DNA of 52,826 nucleotides, taken from NCBI GenBank assembly GCA_030151255.1, contig JASLED010000042.1, positions 1 to 52,826 of the forward strand, read 5' to 3'. The notes below the pieces were generated by a model that was not told the DNA's origin, did no database searches, and worked only from the letters and a program-made list of their open reading frames with translations. Every line of letters starts with the position of its first letter. Position 1 is the stretch's first letter. Origin of the DNA: Flavobacterium sp. (GTDB lineage: Bacteria; Bacteroidota; Bacteroidia; Flavobacteriales; Flavobacteriaceae). The position numbers and the translations under genes were made by a program. Positions 1-8,943 of the stretch are shown here, in pieces.

Positions 1-132
1 TTGAAGGCTTTAAAACAAGAATTTTAGCGAAAATAACAGCTTTGACATTGATTCAATATATCAATAAATTCATTTTTGATAGACCTATAAATAATATTAA
101 AAATCAAATCATTTAATTACACCCAACGGGTT
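1..132 (+). mobile_element. IS982-like insertion sequence, right end (truncated by window edge)
   Basis: The first 132 bases hold the last 37 codons of an IS982-type transposase, followed after the stop by ACCCAACGGGTT (121-132). The reverse complement of this end and its flank shares 13 bases, ATTTAACCCGTTG, with the sequence at 52682-52694, where a second copy begins. IS982-family ends are known to start with ACCC. The exact outer boundary (131 or 132) cannot be fixed because the other end of this copy is outside the window. Confidence 0.75.
3..116 (+). CDS. IS982 family transposase, C-terminal fragment
   Basis: This frame is open from the window edge and ends at TAA (114-116). It reads EGFKTRILAKITALTLIQYI and then INKFIFDRPINNIKNQII. 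That tail matches what I remember of IS982-family transposases in Flavobacteriia, where a GFKTR..AKI..LT..QYIN segment closes the DDE domain. The 5' part lies outside the window. The gene is probably intact in the genome and cut only by the window. Confidence 0.7.
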   Translation, partial: EGFKTRILAKITALTLIQYINKFIFDRPINNIKNQII

Positions 133-172
133 AAATTTAATATCTAAAAGTAAAATAAAGATGCTCTTGCTC

Positions 173-203
173 TTGAATAAATGATGAGTATTCCTTAAAT
201 TTA
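173..203 (+). promoter_or_regulatory. Promoter of pfkA operon
   Basis: TTG (173-175), a 20-bp spacer and TAAATTTA (196-203) match the Bacteroidota -33/-7 pattern TTG-N17-23-TAnnTTTG with one mismatch in the -7 box. The ATG of pfkA is 18 bases downstream, giving a very short leader. The same 20-bp spacing recurs before gyrB, secDF and purM. Confidence 0.6.
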
Positions 204-220
204 CTAAAAAGGAAAATGTT

Positions 221-1207
221 ATGGGCAACCCAATTAAAAAGATAGCTGTATTAACTTCTGGAGGCGATGCTCCAGGAATGAATGCAGCAATTAGAGCTAT
301 AGTACGTACTTGTTTTTATCACAATGTAATTTGTGTTGGTGTTTTTCGCGGTTTTCAAGGCTTGGTTGAAGGCGATTTTGAAATCTTAGGTCCGCGCGAT
401 GTCAACTATATCATAAACAAAGGAGGTACAATTTTAAAAACAGCTCGCAGTAATGCTTTTCGCACCGAAGAAGGAAGAAAACAAGCATATGAAAAATTAA
501 AAGAATCAAATATAGATGCCTTAATTGTTATTGGTGGGGATGGAAGCTTTATGGGCGCAATGACTTTGAGCAAAGAATATGATATTCCTGTAATGGGAAT
601 TCCAGGAACAATAGACAATGATATTGCGGGCACAAGCCACACAATTGGTTTTGATACAGCATTAAATACAGTTGTTGATGCAGTAGACAAAATTAGAGAT
701 ACAGCAAGCTCTCATAAACGATTATTTTTTGTAGAAGTAATGGGGAGAGATGCCGGACATATTGCTTTAAATGCTGGCATTGGAGCAGGAGCAGAAGAGA
801 TAATTATTCCTGAAGAAAATTTAGGCTTAGATCGATTATTAGAATCGCTACAAAAGAGTAAAAAATCAGGTAAATCATCAAGTATAGTTATTGTTGCTGA
901 AGGCGAAAAATTAGGGAAAAATGTTTTTGAGCTAGGACAATATGTAGAAGATAATTTGCCAGAATATGAAGTAAGAGTTTCTGTATTAGGTCATATGCAG
1001 CGTGGCGGAGCGCCATCGTGTTTTGATCGTGTTTTAGCAAGTAGATTAAGTGTAAAAGCAGTAGAAACACTTTTAGAAGGAGGCAGAAATCAAATGGTTG
1101 GATTGTTAAATGATCAAGTTGCATTAACTCCTTTAGAATGTGCTATAAAAGGACAAACAGCAGTAGATAACGAATTATTGCGAGTGTCAGATATAATTAC
1201 AATATAA
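221..1207 (+). CDS. pfkA: ATP-dependent 6-phosphofructokinase
   Basis: It phosphorylates fructose 6-phosphate to fructose 1,6-bisphosphate, the committed step of glycolysis, in the cytoplasm. The 328 residues match the normal length of bacterial PfkA. Visible motifs are the N-terminal GGDAPGMNAAIR (14-25), the nucleotide site GGDGS (105-109), the catalytic PGTIDND (128-134) and the sugar-phosphate loop MGRDAG (174-179). Gly at the fourth position of GGDGS, rather than Asp, is the usual mark of ATP-dependent rather than pyrophosphate-dependent enzymes. The gene opens a glycolytic operon: gap starts 4 bases after its stop. The start is supported by the promoter at 173-203 and the A-rich context before ATG. 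Confidence 0.97.
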   Translation: MGNPIKKIAVLTSGGDAPGMNAAIRAIVRTCFYHNVICVGVFRGFQGLVEGDFEILGPRDVNYIINKGGTILKTARSNAFRTEEGRKQAYEKLKESNIDALIVIGGDGSFMGAMTLSKEYDIPVMGIPGTIDNDIAGTSHTIGFDTALNTVVDAVDKIRDTASSHKRLFFVEVMGRDAGHIALNAGIGAGAEEIIIPEENLGLDRLLESLQKSKKSGKSSSIVIVAEGEKLGKNVFELGQYVEDNLPEYEVRVSVLGHMQRGGAPSCFDRVLASRLSVKAVETLLEGGRNQMVGLLNDQVALTPLECAIKGQTAVDNELLRVSDIITI

Positions 1208-1211
1208 AAAA

Positions 1212-2219
1212 ATGAATATGAAAACAAGAATTGGAATTAACGGATTTGGACGTATTGGACGTTTAATGTTACGCGAAGCAGCTAAGAGAAATGACGTTGA
1301 AGTTGTAGCTGTAAATGATTTAATGGATGTTGATCAATTAGCGTATTTAATTAAATACGATTCAGTTCATGGTCGTTTTAATGGAACTGTAGAAGTTGTT
1401 GACGGACATTTAATTATAAATGGAAAAGAGATTAGAGTAACTGCAGAAAGAGATCCTTCATTGTTAAAATGGAATGAAGTGCAAGTAGATGTTGTTGCTG
1501 ATTGTACAGGTATTTTTAAAGAATTAGAAGGTGCTCAAAAACACATTGATGCAGGCGCAAAAAAAGTACTTATTTCTGCTCCATCAGCAGATGCACCAAT
1601 GTTTGTATTAGGAGTAAATGATAAAGAATTAAAACCATCTGATACTATTATTTCTAATGCCTCTTGTACAACAAATTGTTTGGCTCCATTGGCAAAAGTT
1701 TTAAATGATAACTTTGGAATTGCTGAGGGGTTAATGACAACAATTCACGCGGCAACAGCTACGCAATCAACAGTTGATGGTCCTTCCAAAAAAGATTTCA
1801 GAGGCGGACGCTCAGCAATGAATAATATTATTCCAGCTTCAACAGGTGCGGCAAAAGCAGTTGCTAAAGTTATTCCTGCATTAAAAGGGAAACTTACGGG
1901 TATGTCTATGCGTGTGCCAACTGCTGATGTATCGGTGGTTGATCTAACGGTTAAGTTAAACAAAAGCACTTCGTACGAAGAAGTGATGGCTGTACTAAAA
2001 AATGCAAGCGAAAATGAATTAAAAGGAATTATGGCGTTTGTTGAAGACGATGTGGTTTCTCAAGACTTCGTGTCAGATACACATACTTGTATTATCGATG
2101 CAAAAGCAGGTATTGCATTAAACGATACATTTTTTAAATTTGTAGCTTGGTATGACAATGAGTACGGTTATTCTTCAAAAATGGTAGAAATGGCGGTATT
2201 ATTAAATACTGTTAAGTAA
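1212..2219 (+). CDS. gap: Glyceraldehyde-3-phosphate dehydrogenase (type I)
   Basis: It oxidises glyceraldehyde 3-phosphate to 1,3-bisphosphoglycerate with NAD. The Rossmann motif GFGRIGR is at 11-17, the catalytic Cys is C152 in SNASCTTNCLAP, and the HAATATQS segment carries the partner His. Asp36 after the second strand (AVND) favours NAD over NADP. At 335 residues it is full length. It starts 4 bases after pfkA, so the two are almost certainly co-transcribed. A second in-frame ATG lies two codons in (1218); either could be used. The C-terminal WYDNEYGYSSKMVEM is the classic GAPDH ending. Confidence 0.97.
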   Translation: MNMKTRIGINGFGRIGRLMLREAAKRNDVEVVAVNDLMDVDQLAYLIKYDSVHGRFNGTVEVVDGHLIINGKEIRVTAERDPSLLKWNEVQVDVVADCTGIFKELEGAQKHIDAGAKKVLISAPSADAPMFVLGVNDKELKPSDTIISNASCTTNCLAPLAKVLNDNFGIAEGLMTTIHAATATQSTVDGPSKKDFRGGRSAMNNIIPASTGAAKAVAKVIPALKGKLTGMSMRVPTADVSVVDLTVKLNKSTSYEEVMAVLKNASENELKGIMAFVEDDVVSQDFVSDTHTCIIDAKAGIALNDTFFKFVAWYDNEYGYSSKMVEMAVLLNTVK

Positions 2220-2228
2220 TTTTAGTGA

Positions 2229-3074
2229 ATGAAAATAATTGTAGAAAGTGGTTCCACAAAAGCCGATTGGGTATGTTTTGATGTTAATAATAAAGTAATT
2301 GCTTCGGTAACAAGTCTTGGACTAAATCCTGAAGTAACTACTTTTAACGAATTACTTACAAGAATAAATATAGTGCCAGATATTGTAAAATATAAAGATC
2401 AAATTACTGAACTTTATTTTTACGGAGCAGGTTGCGGATCAGATCGTTCGCGAAAAATGATCTATGATTTTGCCAAGCAGTATTTTGTAAATTGCAAAAA
2501 CGTAAATGTGCACGAAGATACGTATGCTGCTGTTTATGCAACTGTTGGCAGAGGCGAAAAAGGTATTGTTTGCATTAATGGAACAGGTTCAAATGTTTCT
2601 TATTTTGATGGCGAAAATATTCAGCAAAAGATTGAATCTTTGGGTTATATGGCGATGGATGATTGTAGCGGAAGTGCGTTTGGTAGATTAATGATAAAAG
2701 CATTGTTTTTAAAAATAATGCCCGATGATTTGGGGCAAATCTTTCGAGCTAAATACGATTTAGATGCAGATGTGGTTAAATTTAATTTTTATAAAAAAGA
2801 AAATCCAAATGCCTATTTAGCGTCGTTTTTACCTTTTTTGATCGAAAATAAAAATCATCCATTTTTTCAACAAATGATTTTTGATCAGGTTGATTATTTT
2901 GTGCAGCATTATATCAAAAATCATCAAGAATACAAATCAGTGCCTGTGCATTTTGTAGGTTCTGTAGCATATTTTCTACAAGACGAGTTTAAAAAAGTAT
3001 TACAAGTTAATGAAATAGAAGTAGGAAAAATACTTCAAAAACCATTAGACGGATTAATCGAATATCACAAATAA
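2229..3074 (+). CDS. N-acetylglucosamine kinase-like protein (BadF/BadG family)
   Basis: This is a 281-residue ASKHA-fold sugar kinase. The N-terminal ESGSTKADW is the phosphate-1 loop, and NGTGSN (about residue 118) is the second phosphate loop. The family phosphorylates N-acetylglucosamine or related amino sugars and is often annotated as N-acetylglucosamine kinase in Bacteroidota; the substrate here is inferred. It starts 9 bases after gap and is the last gene of the glycolytic operon, ending at the terminator at 3080-3118. The link to glycolysis fits feeding amino-sugar phosphates toward fructose 6-phosphate. Confidence 0.85.
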   Translation: MKIIVESGSTKADWVCFDVNNKVIASVTSLGLNPEVTTFNELLTRINIVPDIVKYKDQITELYFYGAGCGSDRSRKMIYDFAKQYFVNCKNVNVHEDTYAAVYATVGRGEKGIVCINGTGSNVSYFDGENIQQKIESLGYMAMDDCSGSAFGRLMIKALFLKIMPDDLGQIFRAKYDLDADVVKFNFYKKENPNAYLASFLPFLIENKNHPFFQQMIFDQVDYFVQHYIKNHQEYKSVPVHFVGSVAYFLQDEFKKVLQVNEIEVGKILQKPLDGLIEYHK

Positions 3075-3079
3075 TAAGA

Positions 3080-3118
3080 AAGCTCATTCTGATACAAAGA
3101 GTGGGCTTTTTTCTTTTA
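3080..3118 (+). terminator. Intrinsic terminator of the pfkA operon
   Basis: Arms 3080-3090 and 3098-3108 (AAGCTCATTCT / AGAGTGGGCTT) form 11 pairs, two of them G-U, with a 7-nt loop and a T-rich tail. It shows that the in-frame GTG at 3101 is not the mgsA start. Confidence 0.85.
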
Positions 3119-3121
3119 AAA

Positions 3122-3499
3122 ATGAATATAAATATGGAAATAGCAATTATTGCTCACGACGGAAAAAAAGATCAAATGCTGTCGTTTATAAGACAAAATA
3201 AAGAAATTTTACAACGAGAAGATATTAGCTTGATAGCAACAGGCACAACAGGAGGTATAGCTCAAAAGGAAGGATTTATAGTAAAAAAAATGCTTTCTGG
3301 ACCATTGGGAGGTGATGCTCAAATTGCTGCTAGAGTAGCAGAAGGAAAAACAAAAATGGTATTGTTTTTTAAAGATCCATTAGGAAAGCATGCTCACGAG
3401 CCAGATATCAATATGTTACTTCGTGTTTGCGATGTACACAATGTAGCGTTGGCAACAAATGAAGCTACCGCTCAGTTATTGCTAAATGCAATAAAATAA
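3122..3499 (+). CDS. mgsA: Methylglyoxal synthase
   Basis: It converts dihydroxyacetone phosphate to methylglyoxal and phosphate, a bypass of lower glycolysis. The 125 residues carry the IAHDGKK start segment, GTTGG for phosphate binding, GPLGGD with the catalytic Asp, and HEPD matching the His/Asp pair of the E. coli enzyme. An upstream in-frame GTG at 3101 lies inside the preceding terminator stem, so I place the start at ATG 3122; ATG 3134 (MEIAIIAHDG) is equally possible. The gene follows the glycolytic operon but is separated from it by the terminator. It is closed by a hairpin shared with ridA on the other strand. Confidence 0.93.
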   Translation: MNINMEIAIIAHDGKKDQMLSFIRQNKEILQREDISLIATGTTGGIAQKEGFIVKKMLSGPLGGDAQIAARVAEGKTKMVLFFKDPLGKHAHEPDINMLLRVCDVHNVALATNEATAQLLLNAIK

Positions 3500-3535
3500 A
3501 AAAGGACGAAGTTATTTCTTCGTCCTTTTTTTATT
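3498..3535. terminator. Bidirectional terminator between mgsA and ridA
   Basis: Perfect 11-bp arms AAAGGACGAAG (3501-3511) and its complement (3518-3528), 6-nt loop, with A-run before and T-run after, so it can end both convergent genes. Confidence 0.92.
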
Positions 3536-3917
3536 ATCTAGTTGCAATCATTGAAATTTCAATATTTACATTTCTTGGTAATTTTACTACTTGTATACAT
3601 TCTCTTGCAGGTGCTGTTTCTGCCTGAAAGTAACTGCCATAAATTTCATTTACTTTAGTAAAGTTATCCATGTCTGTTAAGAAAATAGTTGCTTTTGCTA
3701 CGTTTTCAAACGACATATTTGCTGCAGTTAAAATGGCATTCAAATTTTTCATTACTTGTACTGTTTCATCTTCAATACCTGTGGTAATAAGAGTTTCTGT
3801 AGATTGGTCAAATGGAATTTGCCCAGAAATGAACAGTAAGTCTCCTACAAGAACAGAATGATTATATGGTCCAACTGGCTTAGGAGCTTGATCTGAATTA
3901 ATGATAATTTTATTCAT
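3534..3917 (-). CDS. ridA: RidA family enamine/imine deaminase
   Basis: RidA proteins hydrolyse reactive 2-aminoacrylate and related enamines made by PLP enzymes, protecting them from damage. The 127 residues show the family features: APKPVGPYNHSV near the N-terminus, FISGQIPFD, and the C-terminal PARECIQVVKLPRNVNIEISMIA, where the Arg of PAR(E) binds the substrate carboxylate. Length is normal. It lies 11 bases downstream of lptD on the same strand, so it is probably the last gene of an lptD-ridA transcript and ends at the shared terminator. Confidence 0.93.
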   Translation of the reverse strand: MNKIIINSDQAPKPVGPYNHSVLVGDLLFISGQIPFDQSTETLITTGIEDETVQVMKNLNAILTAANMSFENVAKATIFLTDMDNFTKVNEIYGSYFQAETAPARECIQVVKLPRNVNIEISMIATR

Positions 3918-3928
3918 GATATAATTTT

Positions 3929-6631
3929 TTAGAAGAAACGCTTGTCAGGAGATTTTCTTTTCTCCCATTTAATATCACTTAACATTGATGATTTGATACC
4001 AATAAAGAATCCCCAACTTGTATATGTACCAATTGGCACCCAAGTAAAGTTCATTCTCCAACTCAATAAATCTCTTTCAAATCGAAGTTGTGTAAAGGTT
4101 ACTCCTTTTTGCACAAAGTCATATCCAGAAGAGAAACCAACTTTCCATCGAGGTGTTAGCTCTATATTTCCAGACATCATTACAGAATTATTTGCAATTT
4201 CGTTTTGTCTTGCAGAGTTATTATAAGTTAGTGAATAAGCAAAAGTTAAATCCCAAGGGAGCTTTGCATTGTAGAAGCCTTCAAATGGCTTGTCAGAGCC
4301 CTCATCATCATTGCCAAACATACTTTGTCTTGGATCACCTAAACCTCCTGCTTGTCCAAATAAATCATCACCACGCCCACCATTATCAATTGAGTTCTGA
4401 TTATTGTTTTCTTTATTTCTGTCAAACATTGCATCGCGGCTAGATAACGACCAGTTTACTGTAACGTTTGCACTTGTTAGTCGGAATAAGCTTCCTCCGT
4501 TATTAATATTGTAAATATCAATACGTTGGTTATTGTTGTTTAAAGCATACGGATCTAATGTTGCACCAAGGTTTACTTGCATTTTATCTTTAAAAAATGC
4601 TGTTCCAGTTGATAATCGCATTGGCGCCCATTTTAATGAATCTGCCGACATATTGTAACTTGTAGAAAGATTTAGGTTGTTTAGCAACATTACTTTTCTA
4701 TATCCTTCTTTATCATTTTCTTCATCTCGTACTTTGGCTTCAAATGTATTACTCAAGCTAAGATTAAGCATGTTAGAATTCATTTTTCCTGGCGAGCCAA
4801 ACATTCCCGTCTGAAAACGAGTATACTCATATAAGGTTAAGCCCGTTGCGTCAATGGCATACGTATCATAGTATTTTTCAAAACTTGGAGTATAGGCATA
4901 GCCAACAGACGGACGCATTACGTGTCGTAAAGCCTGAATTTTGCTGTCTTTGCCAAAATTAAATGTACCGTAAATTGTTGTTCCAATACTTGCGTTTACA
5001 TTATAAGTTCCAAAACGATCAAAACCATTTACTCGAATATCATCAACTTTATTTGTTTCTGGATTATATTCTTTTTTCAATGTATTGAAATACCAAACTT
5101 CATTATAAGTTGCACCAGTAGTAACTGAAAAATATTTAAATATTTTAAAGTTTGTAGATAATGGTATATTGTGTTGAAATCCAGTATTTAAGCTATCAAA
5201 CATTGCTTGTTTGAAAAAATTGCTTTCATGAATATTTACTCTATTTTCTCCTCTTAAATTATACGTTAAGTTTAGATTTTTGATAATTCCTTTTTTCGAA
5301 CCAAATTTTGGAGCAAACGGAAATATACGATCCATACTTACGTTTAATGTAGGCAATGACATATTTACTTGTCCCGTATTTGTTGATTGAGAGTGAGTTG
5401 CAGCCAAAGACATGTTTACTCCTGGAGAACCATCAAATGTTTTTTGATAGCTAATAGAAGAGTTCATTGTATTGTTTAACGAAGCACCTACGTTGTATGA
5501 GCTGTTTGTTTGTCTGAAATATTGACTACTTCCTAAGTTAACTGATGCTGAAAATCTTGAACTAGGATTTGATTTTGCATCTTGTGAATGATTCCATTGA
5601 ATGTTATAAATGGTGGTTTTTTGATAATCGGGTAAACCTCTTTCGCTTAAGATGTTATTTTCATATCGAAGTAAAAAACGTCCATTGTATTTATAGCGTT
5701 TTGCATAATTACTTTGTGCACGAAGCGCCCAGCTACCATTGGTATAATAATCTCCTTGTAAAGTTAAATCGGCTTTATCGCCCATTGTAAAATAGTATCC
5801 TGCGTTTTGCAAGTAATAACCTTGTCTGTTTGCCTCTCCAACACTTGGAATAATAAAACCAGATTCGGCTTTTTCAGACATTGGAAAAAATGCAAATGGC
5901 AAACCTAAAGGAGTAGGAACGCCTGCAAGTACCATATTGGTAGGTCCAACAACTACTTTTTTGTTTGGAACAAACTTTACTTTTTTCGTTTGGAAATAAT
6001 ATTCTGGATCATCTAAATCTTTTGCTGTGGTAAAAATAACGTCTTTCATAAAATAAACAGAGTCATTTTCCTTTTTGGTCATCGCGGCTTTAATATTAAA
6101 TTCTCCTTGCGATGTTCTCGATTGCCACACCAATGCTTTATGTGTTTTTGTGTTGTATACAATCGAATCTGGCTCTACAAGCTGTCCTCCTTGTTTAAAT
6201 ACAGGAGCCTGACTTAATTTACCTAAACTATCCTTAATTCTACCTGCGTAAACTTGATTTGTTTCATAATTGAAAACAATAATACCAGCAGAAAGCTCAA
6301 AATCTTGGTATTTTAGCTCTGCTTCGTTGTATAAAGTTATTTCTTTTTTCTTAAGATCTAATTTATTGTAATCCTTTGCTGTTCGATAAACAATGTCTTC
6401 TATAAAAGCTTGTTTCGGTTTAGAAAGGGTATCTTTATTAGGTTTTTGTTCTACTTTTTGTTCTGGTTTAGCAATAGTGTCTTGCTCCAAATTTTGTAGT
6501 AAATTAGAGTTTTGATTATTGATTTTCAGAGAAGTAGTTGTTTTGTTGAATTCTTGTGCTTTTACTCTAGGAAAAGAAAATAATCCTAAAATAAACAAAA
6601 CAATGGCGATATTGAAAATATTAGTGCGCAA
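3929..6631 (-). CDS. lptD: LPS-assembly protein LptD-like outer membrane barrel
   Basis: It is predicted to insert lipopolysaccharide into the outer leaflet of the outer membrane. The 900 residues begin with a signal peptide (about 1-25, ending VKAQ), then a low-complexity Lys/Gln-rich linker, an OstA/LptA-like region (about 75-230: ITLYNEAELKYQDFEL, AGRIKDSLGKL, FKQGGQLVEPDSIVYN), and a long barrel with alternating aromatic strands to the C-terminus. This is the Bacteroidota form of LptD, longer than the E. coli protein. It is divergent from the amidase gene at 6754 and precedes ridA. The assignment rests on architecture and remembered family members, not on a conserved catalytic motif. Confidence 0.85.
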   Translation of the reverse strand: MRTNIFNIAIVLFILGLFSFPRVKAQEFNKTTTSLKINNQNSNLLQNLEQDTIAKPEQKVEQKPNKDTLSKPKQAFIEDIVYRTAKDYNKLDLKKKEITLYNEAELKYQDFELSAGIIVFNYETNQVYAGRIKDSLGKLSQAPVFKQGGQLVEPDSIVYNTKTHKALVWQSRTSQGEFNIKAAMTKKENDSVYFMKDVIFTTAKDLDDPEYYFQTKKVKFVPNKKVVVGPTNMVLAGVPTPLGLPFAFFPMSEKAESGFIIPSVGEANRQGYYLQNAGYYFTMGDKADLTLQGDYYTNGSWALRAQSNYAKRYKYNGRFLLRYENNILSERGLPDYQKTTIYNIQWNHSQDAKSNPSSRFSASVNLGSSQYFRQTNSSYNVGASLNNTMNSSISYQKTFDGSPGVNMSLAATHSQSTNTGQVNMSLPTLNVSMDRIFPFAPKFGSKKGIIKNLNLTYNLRGENRVNIHESNFFKQAMFDSLNTGFQHNIPLSTNFKIFKYFSVTTGATYNEVWYFNTLKKEYNPETNKVDDIRVNGFDRFGTYNVNASIGTTIYGTFNFGKDSKIQALRHVMRPSVGYAYTPSFEKYYDTYAIDATGLTLYEYTRFQTGMFGSPGKMNSNMLNLSLSNTFEAKVRDEENDKEGYRKVMLLNNLNLSTSYNMSADSLKWAPMRLSTGTAFFKDKMQVNLGATLDPYALNNNNQRIDIYNINNGGSLFRLTSANVTVNWSLSSRDAMFDRNKENNNQNSIDNGGRGDDLFGQAGGLGDPRQSMFGNDDEGSDKPFEGFYNAKLPWDLTFAYSLTYNNSARQNEIANNSVMMSGNIELTPRWKVGFSSGYDFVQKGVTFTQLRFERDLLSWRMNFTWVPIGTYTSWGFFIGIKSSMLSDIKWEKRKSPDKRFF

Positions 6632-6753
6632 ATCTGTTAATATGTTCTATTTTTGTAAAATCAAACGGGTTGTTTTTAACACGCCAAACTTACATATATT
6701 TTTTCTGAAAAATGTAATTAAATTAATTTTATGCGAATTATAATTTAGTTTTT

Positions 6754-7890
6754 ATGAATAGGAGAGTAGCTAATTTATTGATGTTTTTTGTTTGCTTATT
6801 TGCATCAACCATGTCTTTTGGACAAAATGGCAAATTTAAAGTTATTTTAGATCCAGGCCATGGAGGAAAAGATACAGGTACCAATCATCTATCAAATGTA
6901 GAAAAAGATATTGTATTGGCTGTTGCTTTAGAAACTGGTAAAATTTTGCAAAACCAAAAAGATATTGAAGTTATATATACTAGAGATAAAGATGTTTTTG
7001 TTGAAGTGAAACAACGTTCGGTTATTGCCAATGAAAAAGGAGGTAATGTTTTTGTATCTATTCACTGTAATGGTGTAGATAACAACAGCGCTTCTGGAAC
7101 AGAAACATTTGTAATGGGTTTGAGTAAAAATAAATCAAACTTAGATGTAGCAAAAAAGGAGAACTCGGTAATTATGATGGAGAATGATTATAAAACTAAA
7201 TATGCAGGTTTTGATCCAAAAGCTCCAGAATCTATTATAGGACTTACTTTAATGCAAGAAGATTATGTGCATCAAAGTATTGATTTAGCAAGTAGAGTAC
7301 AAAATGGCTTTACATACGATTTAAAAAGAAAAAACAGAGGTGTAAAACAAGGTCCATTTTGGGTGTTGCATGGCGCTTTTATGCCAAGTATTCTTATTGA
7401 ATTAGGATTTGTTTCTAATGCCGAAGAAGGAACATATTTAACGTCTAAAAAAGGACAGCGCGAATTGGCAGAAGCTATTGCTAAAGGTATTATAGAATAT
7501 AAAAACGCGTATTACGGCGGACAAACTTCTACAAATTTTGTATCAGCTCCTGTAACTGACACAAAAACCGAAGTGAAACAAGAATCGAAATCAGAGGTAA
7601 AGAAAACTACAGATACTTCAAGTGAAGTAACTAAAAACGGAGTAGTATTTAAGGTGCAAATTGCAGCAAGTGCTAAAGTATTGGATTTATTGCCTAAAAA
7701 TTTCAACGGATTGAATAATCTTTCGATGGAAAAAGGAGTTAAAATCAATAAATATTTTTACCAAGAAACATCAGATTATAATCAAGCACAACAATATTTG
7801 AACGAAGCAAAAGCAAAAGGACACACATCTGCATTTATTGTTGCTTATAAAAATGGAAAAAGTATTTCTGTGGCCGAGGCTTTGAAATAA
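6754..7890 (+). CDS. N-acetylmuramoyl-L-alanine amidase (Amidase_3) with SPOR-like C-terminus
   Basis: A periplasmic zinc amidase that removes stem peptides from peptidoglycan, usually during cell separation. A signal peptide covers about 1-23 (ending SFGQ). The catalytic domain (about 28-250) has zinc ligands H36 in DPGHGG, E50 and H104 in SIHCNG, with the catalytic Glu E216 in LIELGFVSN. A Thr/Glu/Lys-rich linker leads to a C-terminal 80-residue domain (FKVQIAASAK ... AFIVAYKNGKSISVAEAL) that resembles a SPOR domain, which binds denuded septal glycan. It heads the operon with the MCE and Fe-S genes, 53 bases before the next start. Confidence 0.93.
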   Translation: MNRRVANLLMFFVCLFASTMSFGQNGKFKVILDPGHGGKDTGTNHLSNVEKDIVLAVALETGKILQNQKDIEVIYTRDKDVFVEVKQRSVIANEKGGNVFVSIHCNGVDNNSASGTETFVMGLSKNKSNLDVAKKENSVIMMENDYKTKYAGFDPKAPESIIGLTLMQEDYVHQSIDLASRVQNGFTYDLKRKNRGVKQGPFWVLHGAFMPSILIELGFVSNAEEGTYLTSKKGQRELAEAIAKGIIEYKNAYYGGQTSTNFVSAPVTDTKTEVKQESKSEVKKTTDTSSEVTKNGVVFKVQIAASAKVLDLLPKNFNGLNNLSMEKGVKINKYFYQETSDYNQAQQYLNEAKAKGHTSAFIVAYKNGKSISVAEALK

Positions 7891-7943
7891 ACTATTTAAT
7901 ATAAAAAAAGTTTAATTTTGCGTATTGCATAAAACATATTATT

Positions 7944-8879
7944 TTGAAAATATCAAGAGAAATTAAAACAGCTATTTTAGTCTTAGGGGCAATAGCACTG
8001 TTTATTTGGGGATACTCTTTTTTAAAAGGGAGAAATTTATTCGACAATAGTACAAAATATTACGTAGAATACGATAATGTAGAAGGTTTAGCAACATCTG
8101 CAAACGTTACAATTAATGGACTTACTGTAGGTAAAGTGTCTAGAATTGATATTAATAATCAAACAGGAAAATTAACTGTAGAATTGTTAATGACTAAGCC
8201 AATGCCAATCGGAAAAGAAAGTATTGCTACAATTTATTCGCCTGGACTTTTAGGAGGAAAAAGCATTATGATTGATCCAAAATTTGGAAGCACAGAATAT
8301 GCAGAATCTGGACAAGTACTAAAAGGTGATGTTCAGTTAGATATGACAGAGAAATTGGTTTCTGAAATTGAGCCATTAAAAGCAAAAATTGAAGAAATTA
8401 TAACCAACGCAAATACAATGCTTGTAGCTTTCAACTCAGTGTTAGATGAAAAAACACAAGCAGATATTAAAAACAGTATTTCTGAGCTAAACGGAACTTT
8501 GGCAGGTGCTAATCGTTTAATTACAGGAGTTGAGCCTCAAATGAAAGGCACAATGAAAAATTTAAACACAATGAGCCAAAACTTTGTAACTGTATCTCAA
8601 GATTTAAAAGAATTAGATATTAACGGAATGTTTGCTAACTTACAAAAAGCATCAAGCAATATCGATAAAATCTTAGCAGATATTGAGAACGGAAACGGTT
8701 CTGTTGGTAAATTATTGAAAGACGATGAGCTTTATAATAATCTTACAGGAGCTTCAAAAGAATTGGAGTTATTGATGAGAGATTTAAAACAAAATCCAAA
8801 ACGTTATGTTCATTTCTCTTTATTCGGAAAAAAAGTTGCTCCTTATAAAGAAGAAGTAATAGAAGTATCGTCAAAATAA
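7944..8879 (+). CDS. MCE domain protein (MlaD family), phospholipid transport
   Basis: MlaD-type proteins are inner-membrane-anchored periplasmic rings that shuttle phospholipids between membranes with an ABC transporter. One N-terminal membrane helix (about 9-24) is followed by a single MCE domain (about 38-115: YYVEYDNVEGLATSANVTIN, GLTVGKV, GLLGGKS) and a long helical region (about 130-290) that probably forms a coiled tube. The start is TTG; KISREIKTA directly follows, as in relatives, and there is no better ATG. TAATTTTG at 7913-7920 is a perfect -7 box, so the gene may have its own promoter besides read-through from the amidase. MlaE and MlaF partners are not in this window. Confidence 0.9.
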   Translation: MKISREIKTAILVLGAIALFIWGYSFLKGRNLFDNSTKYYVEYDNVEGLATSANVTINGLTVGKVSRIDINNQTGKLTVELLMTKPMPIGKESIATIYSPGLLGGKSIMIDPKFGSTEYAESGQVLKGDVQLDMTEKLVSEIEPLKAKIEEIITNANTMLVAFNSVLDEKTQADIKNSISELNGTLAGANRLITGVEPQMKGTMKNLNTMSQNFVTVSQDLKELDINGMFANLQKASSNIDKILADIENGNGSVGKLLKDDELYNNLTGASKELELLMRDLKQNPKRYVHFSLFGKKVAPYKEEVIEVSSK

Positions 8880-8943
8880 ACAAAAAACAAAACACTATAA
8901 ACAAACAAAAAACTAACAACTTACAGAAACAATTATTACAACT

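Noticed and set aside
3101..3121. GTG as start of mgsA
   Set aside because: It lies in the stem of the upstream terminator, and the added residues GFFLLK do not match the family; ATG 3122 or 3134 fits better.
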